Assembly: GCA_007922195.1 (NCBI GenBank)
Contig: ML681992.1
Span: 40,058,549 to 40,122,548 of the forward strand
DNA from: Podocnemis expansa
Taxonomy: Eukaryota > Chordata > Testudines > Podocnemididae
Reading direction: 5' to 3'
DNA length: 64,000 bases
The position numbers were made by a program, and so were the translations under genes. The notes under the pieces were generated by a model, which was not told the DNA's origin, ran no database searches, and was given only the letters and a program-made list of their open reading frames with translations. Positions 46,311 to 59,056 of this stretch are shown piece after piece; positions within the stretch are counted from its first letter, which is position 1; the number at the start of each line of letters is the position of its first letter.

Positions 46311-49300
46311 GAGTTTGAGAGGTGGCACAGTAGGTGGTGCTGCGGGTGGTGATGGTGGGCTGTGGTCAACCACAGCAGGCTTCAGGTAGGTGTGGTGAAT
46401 CCACGCAGAGCGTTCAGCTACTTTCACAGCAGTGTGGCTGGCAAGTAGAACTTGAAACGGCCCATTCCACGATGGTGTTAATGGAGCCTTCTGGAAATTC
46501 TTGATCCAGACCCAGTCTCTTGGTTGGAATGGATGTAGGTCCTTGTCCAGTTGGAGTGTTTGGGTAACTGCAGCTGTCTTCCACAGGGACCGAAAGGATC
46601 TGGAAAGAGAAAGCAAATAGGCATGCAAACCCTCATCGCCTGTAACAAGACTCAGGGACCTAGGATCCAGTCCCTGAGTGGTGGTTGGGGACCGACCAAA
46701 TAAGATTTCAAAAGGTGATAACCCACAATCAGCTCTTGGACGATTTCTAAGCTGAAACAATACAATAGGTGAAACCTGAGGCCATTTTAGTTGTGTTTCC
46801 TTACACAGTTTACCCAACAGGGTTTTAATTTCTCTGTTTCCCCTTTCCACTCCCCCCCAAGACTTGCGGGTGATAGGGGGTGTGGAAGGTGACTTGGACC
46901 CCAAAGGCATGGTACAGAGAAGTAAGGAGATCAGCAGTGAAATGTGAGCCCTGATCGGAGTCAATGGCTACAGGCAGTCCAAAGCGAGGTACAATATCAC
47001 GCATAAGACACTTGAGAACAGTCTGGGCTGAGGCATGAGTGGCAGGAAAAGCTTCAAGCCAGTGAGTGAGCTGATCATGAACAACAAGGACAAATTTGTA
47101 GCCTTGAGCTGGTGGTAGCTGAATAAAATCAATTTGTAGTCTTTCAAAGGGCAGTTCAGCCCACTGGCGCCCCCCTGTGTGGGTTTTAGGGCGGCTGGAG
47201 GAGTTAAAGGACTGGCATGTTGGACAAGCTCTAGCTACTCTTGTGGCTTCCTGGACAACTCCAGGAGCAAACCAAACAGCACGAACAGCATCGACGATGG
47301 CATGTCATCCACAATGTCCCTTGTTATGAAGTTGTTGGCACAGGAGCTGCACAAGTTGTTTAGGGGCGATGGGGCGTCCATCAGGAACACACCAGAGGCC
47401 GTCACGAAGGGTGGCTTCATGTTTTTCTTTCCACTGTTCCATTTCAGTAGACGAGAGTAGAGCCTGGGCAATCGGATCTTTGGTGCCTTGGCGGGCAGAG
47501 CAATGTAGGATGGCAAGCTGGGCTGGAAGATGGATGGCATCCAGTAGGGCAGAAACCTGTGAGGCATGAGCTATACGCTGGTTATTGGCTGTAAGGAAAC
47601 CTCTTTGTTTCCAAAGGGCACCTGTAGCATGACACACTCCAAAAGCATATTTAGAATCTGTGTAAATGTTAGCAGAACAGCCACGGGCATGAATACAGGT
47701 TTGTGTTAGAGCAATAAGTTCAGCTGCCTGAGCCCCCAAGTGGCCTGGGAGAGAAGAAGCCCATACCACAGCATGCAGGGTAACAACCGCAGCTCCTGTA
47801 ACATGAAAATTATGCAGCACATAAGAAGAACCATCAGTAAACAACTCAAAGTCAGGATTTTGCAGTGGAACATCACTAAGGTCGGAGCGAGGTAGTTCCA
47901 CATGTTGAATAAATTGCAAACAGTCATGGCACTCTAGAGTCTCATCAGTCTCCGGTAACAGAGTTGCAGGATTAAGAACATTGCAGCGCTGTATAGTGAG
48001 ATTTGAGGCAGTCAGGAGTTCAGCCTCATAATTTGCCATTCATTGGTGGGTGAAGGCTTGGGTCTGACATCTAAGCAGAATGGCAGAGACCTCATGGGGC
48101 ACATAAACAGTCAGTGGGTAGCCCATAACGAGGTCTTTGGATTTTTTTGCACGAGAAGGACGGTGGCAGCCAAAGCCTGCAGGCAGCCCACTGCTCCCTG
48201 AGCTACGGGATCAAGTTGCACAGAATAGTAAGCCACCAGACATGGATGGGGTCCTAGGCGTTGGGTTAGGACCCCTGATGCCACTCCCTGACGTTCATGG
48301 ACAAACAGAGAGAAAGGCTTTCTATAGTCTGGCAAACCTAGGGCTGGGGCTGAGGATAAAACCTGCTTGATCTTGTGCAGCAGAGTGTGTAGCTCTGGGG
48401 TTGGTAGAACATGTTCCGGTGCCTCCTTAGCTGTTAGGGCCACCAATGGCTTGGTGAGCTCACCTAGGGCAGGGATCCAGGGACGGCAGAACCCAAGGGT
48501 TCCCAGGAGTGCTTGGACCTGCTTCTTGGACTGGGGCAAAGGTATTTTAAGAATAGCAGACTTACATTCTTCTGATAGCTCTCGAGTTCCCAGTCCAATG
48601 ATGTACCCCAGATACTGCACCTTGGTCTGTGCAAACTGCAGCTTGGAAGGAGAGGCCTTGTGCCCGCGGTCGGCCAGTTGTTTAAGCAGGGCAACAGTAT
48701 CCTTCATGCAGGAGTCTCGGTCTGGAGACGCTAGCAAGAGGTCATCCACATACTGGACCAGCTCTGACGTGCAGGGAAGTTGAATAGAGGCCAAGTCCTG
48801 GGCCAAAATTTGGGAAAACAGTCGGGCAATCTCCTCCAGGAATATTGATGGGACCCCAAAGTAAAGGCAAACAGGTATTGGGAGTCCGGTTGCACTGGCA
48901 TACTGAAAAAGGCAGGACAGAGATCAATTACTGTAAAGCAGGTAGCTGTACAAGGAATGCCTGTGATGATGGTAGCTGGATTTGGAACGACAGGGGTTAG
49001 GGGTATAACATAGTCATTAATAGCTCTCAAGTCCTGTACAAATCTATGTGCTGGCTTTCCTTGACTGTCTGGCTTGGGTTTCTTAATAGGCAGAATAGGA
49101 GTGTTGCATGGTGAAGTGCAAGGAGCAAGAACTCCTTGGGCAAGATAAGCATCTATAAGCTTTTGTATGGGTTCAATAGCCTCAGAGGGTATACGATATT
49201 GTGGTATACACGGAGGAGGGCCAGGCTTGGTGTGAATAATCACAGGTGTGGTGGATTTTAAAAGGCCAACATCTGTGGAAGACCATTCCCAGAGTTCTGC

Positions 49301-49790
49301 AGGGAGGTCCTGAACTTCTGCAGGATGAGAAACAGACTGTGCAGGTAATAACACTAGTGCCAAATTAGGAAGCTGAGAATTTGGAATGTCCAATTGTATT
49401 CCATCAGGATCACAACGAATAGTGGCTCTCAGTTTACAAAGAAGATCCCTTCCTAAAAGGTTTACCGGTGAATCCTCAGTGAGGAGGAAAGCATGTTCAC
49501 AAGAGAGAGGACCCACAGAAACAATCACATCAGAGGAAACATCCGCAGAGAAGGGCTTTCCACCCACCCCTATAATGCTTTCAGTTCCAGCTACACGACA
49601 ACCTAGATCCTGAGGTTTAGCAGTTAACAAAGAATGAGTAGTTCCAATACCAAGCAAACAAGAATAAATTTTACCATTAACTTCAAGATTTACAAAAGGT
49701 TCCCTCCCTCTGGGGTGTTGAATCGGGATTGTAACTGCCTGTAACACATCATAAGAACTCAGAGATTTCCCGGCCCCCTCCCCGCCCCAT
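46250..49790 (-). pseudogene. Retroviral pro-pol, broken into four frames
   Basis: In order on the minus strand: protease and RT N-terminal half (48731-49747), RT C-terminal half with the YVDD active site (48111-48806), RNase H with DGS, ELIAL and DSKYAF motifs (47305-48039), and integrase (about 46250-47300, C-terminal frame 46197-46964 with a GPF-type terminal domain). The protease active-site triplet reads GIG where the family has DTG/DSG (about 49643-49651), so its catalytic Asp is absent. A frameshift near 48800 separates the RT halves just before YVDD, and stops separate the later parts. Domain order is normal for a retrovirus, unlike the surrounding Ty3 element. Confidence 0.88.
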
Positions 49791-49984
49791 CATTGTGATG
49801 TAGCATACTCATCCAGTTCCTTGGTTTCCGGAAGCTGGGTGGCAGTGAGAGATGGTGGTGGAGGAGGAAACATCCGGGTTGGTGTTTGTACAGAACTCAG
49901 TTGAGCACTTAGCGTTGGAGCCCATCGTGAATCAGGATTTTCCAGCTGTCTACGGAGGCTGCAGTCTCGTTTGAAATGACCTGG

Positions 49985-51272
49985 TTTTTTTTCAGTAAAA
50001 ACAGACTGGAGAGAGATTACTCACAGGTGGGTGAGAGGGTCCTGTCCGGTGGAATTTACGATCTCTTCTCCTGGGTGCGTTCTGCTGCTGTACAGCCTGT
50101 AAAGAGCTAGCCAACAGTTTTAAGTCCTCCCTTCTTTCTTTCTTTTCTTTATCCAATTCCTTTTCTTTTCTTCCCTCAAAAACATAGGATGCAATGCCTC
50201 GAATTTCACTCATGCTTTTTCCACTCCATCCTGGACAAAACTTATGAAAATATGAGCGGATATCAGGGGTAGACTGGTTCCTTTCACTTTCTGGGTTGAG
50301 CTGAACAAATCTCTGGGCACCCTCGCAGAGGCAAACATAAAAAGCATCAGGATTTTCATCAGATTTCTGTACTATTGCATGGAATTTATCCTAGCTAATG
50401 GGTTTACAAGCAGCCTCTTCAAGAACCAAAAACAAAGTTTCTTTAGCCTGAGTAAATATTTCCCAAGCTCCCCCCTCAGCAGCTGAGCGGTTATCATTGT
50501 AATTATAATTTGGGTCTGTATGCCAGGGTGTTCTGCCAGGTTGCTCCCCCACCTTTGTACAATGATTAAGCACGTCTGCTTTCTCATCGGGAGTTAGAAG
50601 AGCATCTAAGAGCTCATTTAGGTCTGTTCCTTTATAACTTAGTTATTAGGCTTTTACACAATGTGCACATTTACTTTACCTTACTTCAAAAACAAAACAA
50701 AACTTTACAACACACAATGAGACATATACCATAGAACACAAAACATAAACCACAATTTGTTGCAACAATAAGTTCACTAAATCACCAGGGGCGAAGGGGT
50801 GGTGCTGCCTCCCTTGGTAAGGCGAGTGGTTACCTCCCCTGGCAACCCACGTTGTAACTAAGGGAGCTTGCAGAGAGCTGAAGACGGGGGCTGGGCTTGT
50901 GTCTGTACTCTCGGCATCTGCCGGGCTAGCCGACTTACTGTCTGAGTTGTAAGGTGGTGGTTTTGGAAAAGTGGCACTGTCAGGACAAACTCCATCAGAG
51001 AGTTCAGCCCAGCAATACCAGTAATCCATCTGCCTAGGCGCCAGTTCCTCTAATCGCATGCGCAAAAGTTTTAACGTACAGTACTCAAAAGTTCCCCACT
51101 TCAGCCAAATTAACCTACCCTTATCATCCAGAAACCTTCCCCAGCTTTCGCTGAGTAACACAGCCTGCTTTCTAGTCATATCAGGCTGCACCGGGAGCTT
51201 CCCCCGCTCCCATGCCTGCAGGAGTTTTTCCAATGGCGAACCTGCTGGGATCTTACTCCCACTGGTTCCCAT
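49985..51272 (-). pseudogene. Retroviral gag, broken
   Basis: It begins at 51272 with a Met-Gly start (a myristoylation-type N-terminus) and a matrix-like domain, followed by a Pro/Ser-rich segment. The first frame ends near 50676, in a region where capsid sequence seems lost. Capsid pieces then continue in other frames (about 50230-50620), with a stop near 50393. A charged Lys/Glu/Arg-rich segment and the position of a CCHC zinc knuckle follow (49985-50213); the knuckle has a stop codon and lies by a run of eight A. Gag would build the virion core. At about 430 codons the remaining span is shorter than usual for the class. It cannot make a complete protein. Confidence 0.8.
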
Positions 51273-51606
51273 TCCTACCCTGTTATGACACCGGTGTCCC
51301 TTGGTTTATTATTTACCGGGGACGTCCTAATGACGTTCCAAGACCCCAAGACTCACCTGCAGTCCCGCTCCTCGAGGAGGCTTATCAGAGTACTCACAAA
51401 CACTGTCTATTCTTCACAAATTTGCAGCGTGGGGGAGGGCCCAAAGAGATGATAATCCGTCCTGTTGTGGGTGTTAAAACCCTGACCACTTTACAGCCGC
51501 ACTCACCCCAAGGTTCAGGAAGGCGCCTCTCAAGGAGGACCCAAACGGTCCAAAGTGCCGGCTTGAAACGATTCACTGGCCCGTGGGGTGGTGTTGGCAA
51601 GCAGAG

Positions 51607-51624
51607 GGTCCCGAGGAGTCGCCA
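51607..51624 (-). promoter_or_regulatory. Retroviral primer-binding site
   Basis: TGGCGACTCCTCGGGACC on the minus strand begins 4 nt inside the 5' LTR and opens with the TGG common to tRNA primer sites. The complementary tRNA would end in AGTCGCCA. I cannot assign the tRNA (Ser or Arg isoacceptors are possible). Confidence 0.65.
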
Positions 51625-51628
51625 AATC

Positions 51629-52138
51629 TGTTAAGAGAAAAGCTCGTTCTCTGCTCTGGTCAATGATGGAGCCGGACAACAGGAGGAAGAATCACCAGTT
51701 TATTGACACTCAGAGCTACTGAGTGCGGCCGGCCCCGAAGGACCGGTGCTAAAAGGGTTTTATACCCAGGTACAACAACTTAATTCAAGGAAATCTAAAA
51801 ATGGTTAATATATTCAATGTAAACAAAATTAATACATTTATTAGTACCATATAGGGATAGTTTTCATACATATTCATATAAGATAGGAGAATTAGTAAAG
51901 AAGGTCAGGCTGGCTCCTGGGAGCCTGGGAATGTAATAAACAAGATAAATTGTTGATTAATAGGTGACCTCGAGACTGGTGCAGTTTCCCTAATCTCCTG
52001 CTTATAGACTGTTCAAGGATGTGAGGGGCTCTATACTTTTGTTAGTTAGGCTAGAGGTTGAAATAATATTAAGGGAACAGTGCTAAGATGGAGTCACTTA
52101 TGCTCACAAGTTTGTGGTCTCATACAAATCTCATAACA
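51629..52138 (-). repeat. 5' LTR of the endogenous retrovirus
   Basis: 510 bp, identical to the other LTR except for two C/T differences (in GAGCCGG and GTGCGGCC). TATA box at 51758-51764 and AATAAA at 51699-51704 on the minus strand. This is the copy that would drive transcription of the provirus. Confidence 0.95.
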
Positions 52139-52755
52139 AAGCCATACCCCTCTGAAATACAATGTCCAAGACAATAGCGAAGGAGCTGATCCAAATTTTC
52201 TCGAGAGTAGGGATATCTAGAGAGATCCTTGCAGACCAAGGGACCTCCTTCATGTCCAAACTGATGAAAGACATGTGCATGTTGCTACACATCCAGACCT
52301 TGAGAACATCACTCTACCATCCCCAGACGGATGGCCTCGTCAAGCACTTCAACCAAATGCTAAAGAATATGGTGAGGAAGGTAGTGAGCCAGAATGGGAA
52401 AGACTGGGACACCTTACTACCATATCTGATGTTTGCTGTTAGAGAAGTCCCCCAGGCCTCCACAGGGTTCTCCCCTTTCGAACTGTTGTATGGACACCAC
52501 CCCCATGGCATACTGGACATTGCCAAAGAAGAATGGGAAGAGCAGGCCAAGCCGGGACAAAATGTGATTGAACATGTAATAAAGATGTGGGACAGGATTG
52601 CCCGAGTTACCCCTGTGGTGCGAGAACATCTGGAGAAGGCCCAGGAAACCCAACAAACCTATTACAGTCGCCAGGCCAGGGTCCGAAGGTTCCAAATTGG
52701 TGATCGGGTGATGGTGTTGGTACCCACCCCAGAAAGCAAACTCCTAGCCAGATGA
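52139..52755 (+). pseudogene. Ty3 integrase, part 2 (after the retroviral insertion)
   Basis: The catalytic core continues after the 4-bp duplication. A TGA stop lies a few codons in (about 52156), then a 197-codon frame from 52162 has SREILADQGTSFMS (second Asp motif), the TSLYHPQTDGLV block and the downstream Glu region. It ends with a C-terminal domain (RRFQIGDRVMVLVP) and a TGA at 52753. Both stops fall where CGA codons would be expected, in keeping with CpG decay. Integrase here precedes reverse transcriptase. Confidence 0.88.
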
Positions 52756-52803
52756 CAAGGACCATATGAAATCATAGATGCTGTTGGAGAAGTTAACTAT
52801 AAG

Positions 52804-53673
52804 GTGCGACAACCTGACCACCGGAAACAAGAACAAATTTATCATGTCAATTTGTTGAAGCCCTGGCAAGATAGGGACACCTGTGCTATATCCCTAAAAT
52901 TAGCAATCCAGAAAGACAAAGTCCAGGGACAGATAAAGATATCCCTTAAGCTGACTCCTACACAACAAACCGAGGTCAGGGAGATGATTGAGAAGAACCA
53001 AGAGGTGTTCTCAGCTGAGCCTGGTAGGACCACGGAGGCTGTTCACCAAATTATCACTGAGCCGGGAGTAAAGGTGAACGTCAAACCCTATCGAATCCTG
53101 GAGGCAAAGCGAGAGGAGATCAGGGCCAAGGTTAGGAGAATGCTGGAGCTAGGCATCATTGAGGAGTCCCATAGTCAGTGGTCCAGTCCCATTGTACTGG
53201 TACCTAAGCCAGATGGCAGTATGTGTTTCTGTAATGACGTCCGGAGACTAAATGAAGTGTCCAGGTTCGATGCCTATCCTATGCCTTGGTTGGACGAATT
53301 GATAAATCAGTTGGGGAAAGCCAGGTTTTTGTCTACTCTAGACTTGACTAAAGGTTATTGGCAGATCCCCCTGGCTAGGGATGCCAAGGAGAAGACCGCC
53401 TTTCCTACCCCAGACGGGCTGTACCAACATACCATCCTCACCTTCGGATTATACAGGGCCCCAGCCACCTTCCAACGTCTCATGGATAAACTGTTGTGCC
53501 CACATGCAAAGTATGCTGCAGCATATCTGGACGATGTAGTCATACATAGCCCAGATTGGGGAACACACCTTGAAAAGGTAGAAGCAGCGCTGAATATGCT
53601 GAGGAAGGAAGGCCTCACTGCAAATCCAGCCAAATGTGCAATTGGATTAACAGAAGCCAAGTATCTGGGGTAA
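52804..53673 (+). pseudogene. Ty3 reverse transcriptase
   Basis: A 289-codon frame begins with the end of the integrase tail domain (DHRKQEQIYHVNLLKPW) and continues into RT. It has VKPYRILEAKREEI, SSPIVLVPKPDGS, the motif A block FLSTLDLTKGYWQIPL, the FGLYRAPATFQRLM block, and YLDDVVI (catalytic Asp pair) at about residues 242-248. The protease is absent upstream because of the deletion near 44690. The frame ends at a stop (TAA) at 53671-53673, then resumes after about 95 bp in the RNase H segment. Confidence 0.9.
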
Positions 53674-54384
53674 GTCATAGGGAGAGGTCTAGTAAAGCCA
53701 CAGCTGAGTAAACTGGAGGCAAGACAGAACTGGCCCCACCCAGTCCGGAAGAAGCAGGTCCATGCCTTCTTGGGGATAGTCAGATATTACAGGCGGTTCA
53801 TTCCACACTTTGCCACCCGAGCCCACCCATTAACAGAGCTGACAAAAGCCCGTGGCCCTGACATAGTGAAATGGTTAAGCTCAGCGGAGGAAGCCTTCAC
53901 CGATCTAAAAACTGCTCTCTGCCAGGATGCAGTCTTGATAACCCCATATTTCAAGAGCAAATTCATTCTACAGACAGATGCTTCGGAGGTTGGATTGGGT
54001 GCAGTGCTGTCTCAGATGCTGGGGGATGAAGAACACCCAATCCTCTACCTTAGTAGAAAACTGCTGCCCAGAGAACAAAGGTGCGCAGTGGTTGAAAAGG
54101 AATGCCTGGCAATCAAATGGGCCATAGAAACCCTTCAGTATTACCTGCTGGGGAGGAAGTTTACTTTGGTTACAGATCATGCACCTCTGAAGTGGATGCA
54201 CTGCAACAAAGATCGAAATGCGAGGGTGACCCAACGGTTCCTATCCTTACAGCCATTCCACTTTAGTGTACAACATAGAGCAGGATCCAAGCATGGTAAT
54301 GCTGATGGCCTATCACAAGTACACTGCTGTGCGACCCAAGTAGCCCGACCCCATAGTGTTGAGCGAGGGGAGGGGGGAGGGGAT
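53674..54384 (+). pseudogene. Ty3 RT thumb/connection and RNase H, plus polypurine tract
   Basis: After a stop, the frame continues with the RT end (FLGIVRYYRRFIPHFATRA) and an RNase H domain with LQTDASEVGLGAVLSQ, EKECLAIKWAIE and TDHAPLKW. The frame open from 53770 runs on into the LTR. A tract AGGGGAGGGGGGAGGGGA ends at 54383, right before the LTR, and would prime plus-strand synthesis. No integrase follows RNase H. Confidence 0.88.
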
Positions 54385-54867
54385 TGTGATAAGGTCAGGC
54401 CAGAGGGTTACAGAAGGGTATACCAGGGCAGGTATGTGAGCCCTAGGCTGGTGAAGGCCCTTTTCCCTGGCTGCAAAGAAAAGGTTTCTGCAGGCTAATT
54501 ACAGACACCTGCACCCAATCAAGGGCTACCCCAGGCCTATAAAGGCTGCTTTCACTAGAAGCAAGGGGGGGAAGAGCTGAGGCTGCTGCTCAGCTTGGAA
54601 CTTCCCCAGGCTGAGGAGGAAATTGTTTCTCCCCTGCCCCAGCCAGAGACAGAGACAGAGGGTTAGCAGCTTGCCCTCCTATTGCCCTGGAGGTTTCTAG
54701 CTGGGACCCAGGGCCAAGGAAGGAGGAGGATGAGGAAGGCACCTCAGAGGCTACCAAAAGCCCAGAGATCTCCCTGGGCTGGGGCAGATCGAACTGTGGC
54801 CAATACCACCTGGAGAGAAGGTTTGGACTGTTGGGCCAGGCCTCACTTACCCCTTCCCTTCAGAAGG
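54385..54867 (+). repeat. 3' LTR of the Ty3/gypsy element
   Basis: It starts TGTGATAAGGTC and ends CTTCAGAAGG, matching the 5' LTR over its length. It lacks one 6-bp CCAGAG-type unit present in the 5' copy. Confidence 0.88.
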
Positions 54868-54886
54868 GGGGTGACCTTGCCACAGA

Positions 54887-55252
54887 ATGCTCGAGCAAGC
54901 CTTGGGAGGCAGGCCTATCTTTGCTTACAGACAGCTCCCCAACCTGAAGCAAATACTCACCAGCAACCGAACACCATACAACAGGAACACTAACCCAGGA
55001 ACCTATCCCTGCAACAAACCCTGCTGTCAACTCTGCTTGCACATCAACTCCAGTGGTACCATCACAGGTCCCAACAACATCAGCCACACTATCAGGGGCT
55101 CATTCACCTGCACATCCACTAATGTGGTATATGCTATCATGTGCCAACAATGCCCCTCTGCCATATACATTGGCCAAACTAGACTGTCCTTGCACAAAAA
55201 GATAAATGGACACAAATCGGCCATCAAAAATGGCAACATACGTAAACTGTAG
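54887..55252 (+). pseudogene. Penelope GIY-YIG endonuclease region
   Basis: A 121-codon frame has a linker (RQLPNLKQILTSN), a Cys cluster (Cys42, 46, 47, 50), a GIY-equivalent VVYAI at 80-84 and the YIGQT motif at 94-98, then HKKINGHKSAIKNGN. In Penelope-like elements this C-terminal nuclease cuts target DNA for reverse transcription. The frame closes early at residue 121 (stop after IRKL), where the motif GEHFNLPGHS would follow. Copies at 42249 and 63102 show the same domain. Confidence 0.82.
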
Positions 55253-55639
55253 GGGAACACTTCAGTCTCCCTGGACACTCGGTAGCAGACTTGAAAGTTG
55301 CCATACTTAACAAAAAAACATTTCAAAGACAGACTTCAGCATAAAATTGCAGAGCTGGAGCCGATTTGCATCCTTGACACATTCAGACTGGATCTGAATA
55401 GGGACTTGGAATGGTTAGCACATTACAAAAAGTAATTGGCCCTGTTTGTACACTGTCTCCTTTCTTTCACTTGTGTGAAAAGGCCCCATCTGCCCTCTGA
55501 ATTGACTTTGCTTCACTTGCCTTTCTCCATCCTGTCATGTTTACATACACCTCTCAACTGTAGTTTCCACTTTATAGATCTGACGAAGTGAATTGGAGCC
55601 CACGAAAGCTTATGCCTGAAGAAATCTGTTAGTCTTTAA

Positions 55640-55998
55640 GGCTGTGTTCACACACGGGGTTATTTCGATACGGTTGTTTCGAAACAACTTGTATCGAAAT
55701 AATGCCTTATTTTGAAATAACTTAATTCGAATTAACAGTTTGTTAATTCGAATTAAGGAAAAAAGCTCAAAGCGAAATAGCAGGTTCAGGCAACAGTTAT
55801 TTCAAAACAAGTCACTGTTGTTTCGAAACAACATGTTCACACGGCGTTGTTTTGAAACAATCATTTCGAAACAACGTTGTTTCGTCCCTGCATGGGGTTT
55901 AACTTGTTTCGAAACAACCGTGCGTCATGTGAACAGCCTAAATCTTATTTCGAAACAACCTCTGTTGTTTCGAAATAAGAGGGCTGTGTGAACACAGC
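55640..55998. mobile_element. Palindromic MITE, GTTTCGAAACAA family (copy 2)
   Basis: Terminal repeats GCTGTGTTCACAC and GTGTGAACACAGC are perfect. The interior repeats GTTGTTTCGAAACAAC, TTCGAATTAA and TATTTCGAAATAA. The Penelope tail is interrupted, and TTAAG is found on both sides (55636-55640, 55999-56003), so the insertion made a 4-5-bp duplication including TTAA. A TTAA target would fit piggyBac-type elements. Confidence 0.88.
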
Positions 55999-56075
55999 TT
56001 AAGGTTCCGCAGGACTCTCATTGTTTTTGTTGTACACAGACGATCATGGCTACCCCTCTGAAAATCTTTACCATT

Positions 56076-58669
<2,594 letters not shown>

Positions 58670-58937
58670 TGATCAGCAGGTAATGATTTGTAGAGAACTA
58701 CAGAAGTCAGTTGAATGTGTCATCCTGCCACTTCTCCCAGGACAATAATTGGGAGAAACAATGTGAGCAATGCTAATGAGTAGGGAAGATGGTGCAGAGC
58801 ATCAGAAATGTGTGTCACTCACACTGCCTTTGGCAGCTGCCAGATATTGAAAGAACATGGAGATTCAGCTACCTTCTGACCCTTAGATGTGGTCATTCCG
58901 GGACAAGGTCATCATCATACATTGTCAGGGTAAAGTG

Positions 58938-59056
58938 AGGCAAATAGTGTAGTGGCTAGCATCTCTGCTTAATATGCAGATGGTCCTGGGTTCAAGTCCC
59001 AGGGGGTTGGACTTGATGATCTCATGAGGTCCCTTCTAGCCTTATGATTCTATTCT
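58938..59056 (+). mobile_element. tRNA-derived SINE with CR1-like tail
   Basis: The head includes TAGTGGCTAGCATCTCTGC, an anticodon-arm-like TCTGCTTAATATGCAGA, and the pol III B box GGTTCAAGTCC. It passes directly into GGGGGTTGGACTTGATGATCTCATGAGGTCCCTTCTAGCCTTATGATTCTATT, the CR1 3' tail. A tRNA head with a CR1-type tail is the composition of the tortoise pol III SINEs, mobilised by CR1. The fit is by structure; the family is not confirmed. Confidence 0.8.

Larger units (their letters stand above)
44904..52138 (-). mobile_element. Endogenous retrovirus (class I/gamma-like), defective
   Basis: A 7,235-bp provirus on the minus strand has two 510-bp LTRs, a primer site, broken gag and pol, and a short env relic. 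AAGC lies on both sides (44900-44903 and 52139-52142), a 4-bp target duplication typical of gamma-like retroviruses. It is inserted inside the integrase of the Ty3 element. The LTRs differ at only two positions (C/T in CpG contexts), so it is recent, yet gag, pro-pol and env are damaged. It may therefore have been mobilised as an already defective copy. Confidence 0.95.
43386..54867 (+). mobile_element. Ty3/gypsy element, Gmr1-like, interrupted by a retrovirus
   Basis: The element has two LTRs (43386-43875 and 54385-54867), a tRNA-Leu-like primer site, a polypurine tract, a SCAN-like Gag, and integrase located before reverse transcriptase and RNase H. In most Ty3 elements integrase comes last; the integrase-first order is the hallmark of the Gmr1 clade. 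About 7.2 kb of its span is the inserted retrovirus 44904-52138. A large internal deletion joins gag directly to the integrase, removing nucleocapsid, protease and the integrase N-terminus. No matching target duplication is visible at the outer ends (GGAAT and GGGGT). Confidence 0.88.
54868..56075 (+). mobile_element. Penelope-like element, right inverted copy
   Basis: It starts directly after the Ty3 LTR with the end of the RT-side protein and proceeds through a GIY-YIG domain, a 3' untranslated region, and the tail GACGAAGTGAATTGGAGCCCACGAAAGCTTATGCC...GTTAGTCTTTAAG. A MITE splits the tail at 55640-55998; the tail resumes at GGTTCCGCAGGACTCTC and ends near ATGGCTACCCCTCTG. Its orientation is opposite to the copy at 42249. 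Confidence 0.85.

Noticed and set aside
58948..59000. Possible tRNA gene with B box GGTTCAAGTCC
   Set aside because: It runs directly into a CR1 3' tail and lacks a convincing acceptor stem, so it is a SINE head.
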